Shown: piece after piece, positions 33,185 through 40,162 of the stretch | Layout: every line of letters begins with the position of its first letter | Numbering within the stretch: the stretch's first letter is position 1 | Assembly: GCA_002722435.1 (NCBI GenBank) | Contig: PBLX01000064.1 | Location: 1-42,598 of the forward strand | Length of the DNA: 42,598 bases | Source: Legionellales bacterium | GTDB taxonomy: Bacteria; Pseudomonadota; Gammaproteobacteria; Comchoanobacterales; Comchoanobacteraceae | Direction of reading: 5' to 3' | Position numbers and translations under genes: made by a program | Notes under the pieces: generated by a model | Databases searched by the model: none | Seen by the model: the letters and a program-made list of their open reading frames with translations, nothing else | What the model was told of the DNA's origin: nothing

Positions 33185-36100
33185 TTATGGCTTCGATGGG
33201 TTTTTCGGTCTATGCTTTACATCAATCTTCTCAACAGCGTTGATGAGCGCATTGAGTGCCTCTTCTATGCTAGATTGCTCGTTGCCAGCGGTACCACTGC
33301 TGCTGGTTGCCGACGCCTGTCTAGTCACGCGTAGCGTATCTTCAGTGGCCATTAGCCGGTTTTCACGAGGTCTGGTGACATGCTGCGTCATGAACTCGAT
33401 AATCACAGGGTTTTTTGAATCTATCGCATAGTCTAATGCGGTTTTATTATTATTGTCTTTAAGATCGACCTTGGCGCCCGCTTTGATCAGCACCTCCACG
33501 GCAGTTATATTTCCCGCTTTGCAAGCCATCATCAGAGGCGTCACTCCATCGGTTTTAGCCATGTTGATATCGGCGTGCCGCTCCATAAGGCTTTTTACAA
33601 TGGCTAAAGACCCTTGCTCGCAGGCTGCTATCAGTGCAGTTTGGCCCGATGTTGACTGATGATTCACATCTGCTCCTGCATCAAGCAGCCTGTCTACAAT
33701 GGCCTCTTGTCCCTCTTCGCAGGCCTTGATCAATGGTATCATACCCTCGCCGTCAGGTAAGTTGACGTTGGCTCCACTCTCTAGCAGTATTTCTGTAATG
33801 CTGAGAAGCCTACCCTCACACGCAACCATCAGCGCAGTTTGGCCAGATGTTGACTGATGATTCACGTCCGCTCCTGCTGCAATAAGGTTCTCTATGGTAT
33901 AATCGTCATTGATTAGCGATACATCACGATCATGCTTAGAGGCCATCATCAATGGCGTCACACCCTCATTATTGGCTAGGTTGACATTGGCCCCTCTATC
34001 TAGCAGTGTTTTTATAATGCGAAAAGATACTCCCTCCCCCTTTTCGCAAGCGCCTATCAGGGCTGTATCACCACCACTGGTTGTTGCGTTGATATCGATA
34101 GACTGATTTTCCAGTAGTTTCATCACAATGTCTTCATGGCCTCTCTGGCAGGCCAGTATTAGCGCTGTTTCGCCCTTTTCACCCCTGATGTTGACGTCGG
34201 CTCCAGCGGTTATTAGTTTTTCTGTGTTGAGAAGTGATCCTTGTTTACAAGAAGCTACAGCCATCAACGCTGTAATGCCCTCGTTATCTTTGACGTTGAT
34301 GTCATCTACTTTTGGGATCAGCTGAGCTACGATCGCTTCGTACCCATTCTCAGCAGCATAATGGAGCGCGGTTCGGCCCTCTTTATCTACGACGTCGACA
34401 TCAGATCCTTCTTTGATCAGTTTTTCGGCGCTCGCGAGACACTCTTGTTCACAACAAGCGACAGCTATCAACGCTGTATTGCCCTCGTTATCTTTGACGC
34501 TGATGTCAGCTCCTGCCCCGATCAGCTCAGCTACGATCGCTTCGTGTCCACTCTCAGCAGCATAATGGAGCGCGGTTCGGCCCTCATTATCTACGACGTT
34601 GATGTCATCTACTTTTGGGATCAGCTCAGCTACGATCCCTTCGTACCCATTATTAGCAGCATAATGGAGCGCGGTTCGGCCCTCATTATCTACGACGTCG
34701 ACATCAGATCCTTCTTTGATCAGTTTTTCGGCGCTCGCGAGACACTCTTGTTCACAATAAGCGACAGCTATCAACGCTGTATTGCCCTCGTTATCTTTGA
34801 CGTTGATGTCATCTACTTTTGGGATCAGCCTAGTTACGATCGCTTCGTATCCCTGAAAGCCGGCATGCATTAGCGCAGTAGTGCCATCATCATCTGCGAC
34901 GTTGACGTCAGCTCCTGCTCCGATCAGCTTATCTATGATTGATTCGTGTCCCTTCTGAGCAGCAGCATTGAGCGCAGGAATACCGTTAAATTTCCCATTA
35001 GGGTTCGCATCTTTTGAAATCAGCTTATCTACGATCGCATCGTGTCCATCTATGCAAGCATGGTGTAGCGCCATATCGTCTATCGCGACACCAGCCTCGA
35101 TGAGTTGATCGACGATGGCCGCATGCCCCTCTTGACAGGCCAGATCCAATGGCGATTGGCCATCAGCGTCAATGTGATTCAACGGCACTTGTCCATCTAT
35201 ATCGGCTGCACTCACATCGCGCTTTGCGATTAGTGTTGCCAACACCTCTTGATGCCCTTCATAACAGGCCATAGATAAGTCTATGGATCGAAGTTCGGCA
35301 CCTTTATCCAATAGACTCCCAACGACCCCTTCATTTCCTTTTATGCAAGCCGTAGTCAGTGCAGTCAATTTTGCGTCGGTTGCTTCGGTTGTGGTTCTTG
35401 CGTCGAGATCGACACCTGATGCAAGCAACTGATCAATAATTGGTTGGTTGTTTCCTATGCAAGCAGACATCAGCACTGTTCTGCCGTCCGTATTACGGAC
35501 GTGTATCGATGCACCGCTGTTCTTCAATACATTGAAAATCTCTTCTTTTCTCAACTCACAGGCAACCATAATTGGCGCCTGACCATTGTTCATGGCTTGA
35601 TTGACGTCAGCTCCTGCGCCAATCAGACTTTTTAGAATCTCCATCTCACCATCGCGACAAGCAATTATTAATGGTGTCATGCCGTCAAGTTCCCCAATGT
35701 TGGTATTGGCGCGGTGAGTAATTAGCTTGTCTACGATCGCTGTTGCACCATTGCTACAAGCTCTATAGAGCGCAGTGTGACCTTTGTTGTTAGTTATATC
35801 GAGTGTTGCACCACCCTCAATAAGCTTCTCAACGATGGCCATATGCCCCTTATCAGTCGCAACGATCAGTGCTGTGTCGCCGTACCCATCACCATTTCTG
35901 CTGTCAAGATTGGCGCCTGACTCCATCAGCTTTTCTAGAAAAGTTAAATTACCTCGACTTGCTGACTCTACAAGCAATCGATTGTATAAGCTCTTGTACT
36001 GCGGGTAGGGACGACGCTCCGTCCTTCCCCCTATCGTGATGGTTTCGTAAGTATCGAGTAATAGCAGATCGATAATAGGTGTTCGCAATGCCTGCTTTTG

Positions 36101-37618
36101 CATGGCTAGGTCACACAAATCAAACCAGACTTTTTCATCTATCATGTTATTGGGCTCTTGGGCTGCTTGTGTATGGGTCTGTTGATCTTGTGCCGTTCCT
36201 TGATCAACCTCATTCCCTATTTGCGCTTTTCCTGTTGGGTCTTGCCCTAAGTCGCCCTTCTCGACTCGAGTAACTAGATCATCCATTACCTGCCTAACCT
36301 GTACCGTACTTCCATTTTGTAAACGTGCTTGCTTTTCTCTAACCGCAACTTTCAAAAGGCCATACGACTCGAGTTTTAGTGCAGCATAAAATAGATCCTG
36401 CAAGCTGCATGTTGTTAAGTTTTCAACATCTGTCTGTCTTACTGAGGTAGCTACTCCATTCTGATCTTTTCGGCTTCTGACTATCCTGATGGGGTCTACC
36501 TGCAATCCTAGATCGTATAGGTATTGCGCATTATCCACATTGGCAAACATCAATAGTTTTGGGTATATTCTGATTTCCTCAAGTAGCTCTGATCTTTCCT
36601 TTTCATTGAGTAGGCTTACATCTGTAAAACATAGCTGGTACATCTGCTGCTGATGGCGCAGTGCCTCGCACTCTAAACCAAAACCTTTCAGTATGAACTG
36701 TGCGTATTGAGCAGCACGCTCTTCTCTAGCATTTGGATCATATTCATTCTCCTGTTCATTCTCCTGCTGCGGTAACTCGAAGTGGTCAAGCAGGTTTCTT
36801 ATCTTATCGCTGAAACGTGGGTATCTTGTAGACTGCTGAATGATCAAACTCCTAACAAGACTTGTCCACATCACATCAAGATCAACTTCATCTGTATCTG
36901 ATATCGCACCATATAAGTCTCGCAAGAAAAAATCTGACAACTCTTTTGTTTCTTCAGATGATAGTGGAGCATTAGCAATTTCATGCATGTTAGTTATGTA
37001 TTCTATCAATCTTACTGCTAGCTGATGGACATCGTTTGTTTTCTGTTTCAGAAAAACATTCAAAGATAGCATTTGACCAATTTCGGTTCGAGAGTCTGTG
37101 CTACGCTCGAGCTGAGCTCGCAATCCTGGATGCTCACTAGTGCCCAGCACTGTTTTGAAGCGTTGTTTGAGTGGGGATATGACGTTGCTATCAACATGCC
37201 TTACCCCCCTCCTGATAAATACATCATACGCGTAGGCATCGCGATACCCATCGTAATTATTCTTGTTGATATGTGGCGCTTGTTGCATTCTGATCATGTT
37301 TTTGAAAAAAAACAATGTTAAACCGATACGACGCAATTGGTTCGGTTCTGGAGCGGCTTGCGTGCCGGAGCGTTGCGGGAGCCGTCGGGGGAATGGTGAT
37401 TGCATCTCGGCCTTTTCGAACATATTGTCAAGATCCGTCGTAAGCGTGGTAGATTCATGCTGCATCTTTAATCTCATGATATCTGATACCCGCCTACGTC
37501 GTCCCGAAGTTGGTTGCTCACTAGGTGTTATTATTTTAATATTTTGGTCTAATTCGATCAGATCATGCCATCGTTGTAAAAACACCGCTAGATCTGCCTC
37601 TGTGCATAACGTTTTCAT
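33185..37618 (-). CDS. Giant ankyrin-repeat protein (about 1477 aa)
   Basis: The longest gene of the window. The N-domain (first ~450 residues) has the family marks: FLQRWHDLIELDQ, DNMFEKAEMQSPF, LCFTDVSLLNEKE then FANVDNAQYLYDLGL, and ESYGLLKVAVREK. A linker (RQVMDDLVTRV, DLGQDPTG) is followed by about 25 ankyrin repeats, for example NNKGHTALYRACSNGATAIV and TSGQTALIAACEQGSLAIV. Several repeats are 35-38 residues long rather than 33. No membrane segment ends the protein; the tail is charged (EKIDVKHRPKNPSKP). I chose ATG 37618 because it aligns with the start of the 757-residue paralogue (MKT); a GTG at 37660 would add 14 residues. Likely a scaffold or effector; the target is unknown. Confidence 0.87.
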   Translation of the reverse strand: MKTLCTEADLAVFLQRWHDLIELDQNIKIITPSEQPTSGRRRRVSDIMRLKMQHESTTLTTDLDNMFEKAEMQSPFPRRLPQRSGTQAAPEPNQLRRIGLTLFFFKNMIRMQQAPHINKNNYDGYRDAYAYDVFIRRGVRHVDSNVISPLKQRFKTVLGTSEHPGLRAQLERSTDSRTEIGQMLSLNVFLKQKTNDVHQLAVRLIEYITNMHEIANAPLSSEETKELSDFFLRDLYGAISDTDEVDLDVMWTSLVRSLIIQQSTRYPRFSDKIRNLLDHFELPQQENEQENEYDPNAREERAAQYAQFILKGFGLECEALRHQQQMYQLCFTDVSLLNEKERSELLEEIRIYPKLLMFANVDNAQYLYDLGLQVDPIRIVRSRKDQNGVATSVRQTDVENLTTCSLQDLFYAALKLESYGLLKVAVREKQARLQNGSTVQVRQVMDDLVTRVEKGDLGQDPTGKAQIGNEVDQGTAQDQQTHTQAAQEPNNMIDEKVWFDLCDLAMQKQALRTPIIDLLLLDTYETITIGGRTERRPYPQYKSLYNRLLVESASRGNLTFLEKLMESGANLDSRNGDGYGDTALIVATDKGHMAIVEKLIEGGATLDITNNKGHTALYRACSNGATAIVDKLITHRANTNIGELDGMTPLIIACRDGEMEILKSLIGAGADVNQAMNNGQAPIMVACELRKEEIFNVLKNSGASIHVRNTDGRTVLMSACIGNNQPIIDQLLASGVDLDARTTTEATDAKLTALTTACIKGNEGVVGSLLDKGAELRSIDLSMACYEGHQEVLATLIAKRDVSAADIDGQVPLNHIDADGQSPLDLACQEGHAAIVDQLIEAGVAIDDMALHHACIDGHDAIVDKLISKDANPNGKFNGIPALNAAAQKGHESIIDKLIGAGADVNVADDDGTTALMHAGFQGYEAIVTRLIPKVDDINVKDNEGNTALIAVAYCEQECLASAEKLIKEGSDVDVVDNEGRTALHYAANNGYEGIVAELIPKVDDINVVDNEGRTALHYAAESGHEAIVAELIGAGADISVKDNEGNTALIAVACCEQECLASAEKLIKEGSDVDVVDKEGRTALHYAAENGYEAIVAQLIPKVDDINVKDNEGITALMAVASCKQGSLLNTEKLITAGADVNIRGEKGETALILACQRGHEDIVMKLLENQSIDINATTSGGDTALIGACEKGEGVSFRIIKTLLDRGANVNLANNEGVTPLMMASKHDRDVSLINDDYTIENLIAAGADVNHQSTSGQTALMVACEGRLLSITEILLESGANVNLPDGEGMIPLIKACEEGQEAIVDRLLDAGADVNHQSTSGQTALIAACEQGSLAIVKSLMERHADINMAKTDGVTPLMMACKAGNITAVEVLIKAGAKVDLKDNNNKTALDYAIDSKNPVIIEFMTQHVTRPRENRLMATEDTLRVTRQASATSSSGTAGNEQSSIEEALNALINAVEKIDVKHRPKNPSKP
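33337..33535. repeat. Segment shared with the 757-residue ankyrin gene
   Basis: About 200 bases align without gaps to 37887-38085 (offset 4550), for example GGTTTTATTATTATTGTCTT in both. They encode the last ankyrin repeats and the RRENRLMA-type tail. Similarity is much higher than in the rest of the two genes, as expected from gene conversion. Confidence 0.85.
34270..34870. repeat. 303-base higher-order repeat in the giant ankyrin gene
   Basis: A block coding for ankyrins that include CEQECLASAEKLIKEGSDVD and EGRTALHYAA recurs with an exact spacing of 303 bases (for example CGGCGCTCGCGAGACACTC at 34426 and 34729). Three repeats were copied as one unit, including one of non-standard 35-residue length. 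Confidence 0.85.
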
Positions 37619-37709
37619 ATGTGGCCATGTCGGGCATTGCTTACTAAGCGTATAGCACAAAAATCGTTTAATTACTGATTAAATTCACTATTTACAGATC
37701 CATTCACCT

Positions 37710-37850
37710 AATCATGGACTGTGAAATTTATGCTAATTGACTGCGTGCTCACTTATGGGCTAGGCCCATAGCCAGTCTGATGATCTATTTCTGTCGCCGC
37801 TGCTGTGAGCTCTGTTAGGGCTTGAGTTGTAGGATTTGACGCTGTGTATA
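37710..37850. repeat. Shared gene end and downstream region of two ankyrin genes
   Basis: The 3' ends of the 757-residue and rightmost ankyrin genes, plus about 50 bases beyond the stop, match (37715-37830 and 40124-40240; TTGACTGCGTG and GACCTATTTCTG-like blocks). Duplication therefore extends outside the coding region. Confidence 0.8.
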
Positions 37851-40026
37851 CACCCTCGGTCTGCGCTTGTCCAGCAGTGGTATGCATATCCTCACTGGCC
37901 ATTAGTCGATTTTCACGGCGTCTGGTGATATGCTGCGTCATGAACGCGATAACTTCGGGGTTTTCTGAATCTTTTGCATAGTCTAATCCGGTTTTATTAT
38001 TATTGTCTTTAAGATCGTCCTTGGCGCCCGCCTTGATCAGCACCTCCATGGCGGTTATATTTCCCGCTTTGCAGGCCATCATTAGGGGTGTTTCACCGTT
38101 TTTGCCCCTGATGTTGACGTCGGCCCCTGCGTCTATAAGATCTTCTATGTCCTCGAGAAACTCTTGCTCACAAGATGCGGCAGTTATCAGCTGCAGTGAT
38201 ATCATACAGTTTGTTATTGTATCGTTTCCAGACCTCTTTGCATAGTTACGTGCAGTTTCATAATTCCTATCAAGTATGTCGAGATCTGCACCTGCATATA
38301 TGAGTTCCCTTACTACGCCTTCATATCCTTTTTTACAAGCAATCATCAGCGCTGTTACGCCGTTATCACCCCTGATGTTGACGTCGGCCCCTGCGTCTAT
38401 CAACTCCTTTACTATCTCTTCATAGCCTCTATCGCATGTCTCCATTAGCGCTGTTTTGCTATCTGGGCCCATGATATTGACGTCTGCTCCAGCATGAATC
38501 AACCGCTTAGCTTCATCTATCTTTCCTGACGCACAGTAATCTAGAATTAGTGTGTGTGCGCCAGTTAGAAAGGAAAAGGCAGGCGCATTGATGTCGACTC
38601 CAACATCTAATAACATTTGCAGCCGGTCTTCGCCCGACCTTGTTTCGGCCGAGTGTATATCTTCATCTACTGCAGTCTTTAGAAGTAAAAACTGATTAGC
38701 TGCAGGGTAATCGTTTACAAAAATATCGCTTTTAATCTTTAAGCACTGTTTAATGACGGATGGATCACAACCCGACAATGCAGTCAGTACCATGCTATAC
38801 TTGGACTTCATACTGAAATAAGCACCATCATCCATGGCTTCTGTCGCTGCTCTTAATAAACCATATGAGGATATTTTGGCGGCGCGCTCAGCTATCTCGA
38901 CGAGCACCTCCTGATCATCTGACTCAGCTAAGTTATATAGTTCACGCGCACTATCGACACTTGCACCACGTAGCACACCTGGAATATTCTTGATGCCGCT
39001 GTCCTTCAGCGCTTGCAAGCGCGCTGCTGATTGATCGGATTCTGAGGCATTTGTACAAAATGCTAGGTCAAAGCTATCGTTCAAGTGCCTTATGGCTCTT
39101 TTTTCTTGGTTAAACTGCTTAATGATCTGCTCGATCTTTGACTGTGTCTTGAGCTGTAATTCAGCGTTCTGCCCGTCCGTTAATTGCGTATTCCAAGTGG
39201 AAAAGTTGTTTTCAATCAGGCGATCAACTAGACGTGTTGTTTTTTCAGTCAAATCAGCATCAATATCCGCTAAGTCGTTTGCGTCTGTGCGTATTATTAA
39301 CTGCTCAACCTCCTTATAAATTGCATTTTTGACGTCATTCTTTTTTTCACCTGGTGTCTTCATGATATCAACGTTAAGATTAAACAATCGAATGGTTAAC
39401 TCATCGACGTATTGCTTCATATCGACCTGCTTAAGCAGTGCTTGATGGTATAACCAGTCAGCTTGTTTTGGGTATTTCTGAATGCTTGCTGTGAGATTCG
39501 TTTTTACTGCTAAATGACTGTACGCAAAGGGGGACTTGCAACCGTAGGCATGATCCTCTTCAGCAAAATCAGCGTACCCGGATGCTTTCGATAATCGCAG
39601 CCCATCGAGTAAGCGGATGGCCAATGGAATGACGTGCTCATCAGTTCGATACAGCCCGGATGTGCTGTTTATTGTACTCCAAGGTGGCTCTAGCCCCAAG
39701 TCTCTCAGCGCTCGGTCCAGTTCATTTCTCAGGGTTGCGATGTGTTCCCCGGCAACTACCTCAAATACTTTTGCTTTTTGAATACTCTGGGCCTCTTGAT
39801 CTTGTAACTCCACTTGATTGACTAGATTATCCACCACTTGCTCGACATCTGTTGGGTCTTGTCCTAACCCCTCCTGCCCAACTTGATTGACTAGATCATC
39901 CACCACTTGTCTGATTTCTGACGCATCGCTCGCCTGCTCAAACGCTTTTTGGTAGCCCTGATAACGCTTTGCCTCATCCCACAGCTGGGTCCAGGCCTGA
40001 AGTTGATCAACAGTTGGTGTTTTCAT
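37753..40026 (-). CDS. Ankyrin-repeat protein with N-domain (757 aa)
   Basis: N-domain residues 1-400: LQAWTQLWDEAKRYQGYQ (9-26), a duplicated 23-residue linker motif (RQVVDDLVNQV and EQVVDNLVNQV, 39-71), LDRALRDLGLEPPW (103-116), LAFCTNASESDQ (321-332) and SSYGLLRAATEAM (386-398). Next comes CDPSVIKQCLKIK, then about seven ankyrin repeats (SKTALMETCDRGYEEIVKEL; GVTALMIACKKGYEGVVREL; GETPLMMACKAGNITAMEVL). The C-terminal tail is a mosaic: FMTQHITRRRENRLMASED matches the giant protein, while TQALTELTAAATEI and GYGPS match the protein to its right. No ribosome site is seen before the ATG. It probably lies in one minus-strand array with its neighbours. Confidence 0.87.
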   Translation of the reverse strand: MKTPTVDQLQAWTQLWDEAKRYQGYQKAFEQASDASEIRQVVDDLVNQVGQEGLGQDPTDVEQVVDNLVNQVELQDQEAQSIQKAKVFEVVAGEHIATLRNELDRALRDLGLEPPWSTINSTSGLYRTDEHVIPLAIRLLDGLRLSKASGYADFAEEDHAYGCKSPFAYSHLAVKTNLTASIQKYPKQADWLYHQALLKQVDMKQYVDELTIRLFNLNVDIMKTPGEKKNDVKNAIYKEVEQLIIRTDANDLADIDADLTEKTTRLVDRLIENNFSTWNTQLTDGQNAELQLKTQSKIEQIIKQFNQEKRAIRHLNDSFDLAFCTNASESDQSAARLQALKDSGIKNIPGVLRGASVDSARELYNLAESDDQEVLVEIAERAAKISSYGLLRAATEAMDDGAYFSMKSKYSMVLTALSGCDPSVIKQCLKIKSDIFVNDYPAANQFLLLKTAVDEDIHSAETRSGEDRLQMLLDVGVDINAPAFSFLTGAHTLILDYCASGKIDEAKRLIHAGADVNIMGPDSKTALMETCDRGYEEIVKELIDAGADVNIRGDNGVTALMIACKKGYEGVVRELIYAGADLDILDRNYETARNYAKRSGNDTITNCMISLQLITAASCEQEFLEDIEDLIDAGADVNIRGKNGETPLMMACKAGNITAMEVLIKAGAKDDLKDNNNKTGLDYAKDSENPEVIAFMTQHITRRRENRLMASEDMHTTAGQAQTEGVYTASNPTTQALTELTAAATEIDHQTGYGPSP

Positions 40027-40162
40027 GATTGGTTTTGATCTTGTTCTTGCTATCTTTTATATAGCACAGAATCCTCCTAAACACTTATTTAATATCACTT
40101 TCACCACACCATGCGCTCGGTCTTGGACTGTAAAATTTACGCTGATTGACTGCGTGTCTAAC

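Noticed and set aside
34241-34873. 210-codon plus-strand frame with repeated DVDVIYFWDQLSYD
   Set aside because: It is the antisense of the ankyrin repeats; its own repeats mirror the 303-base unit and it has no ribosome site.
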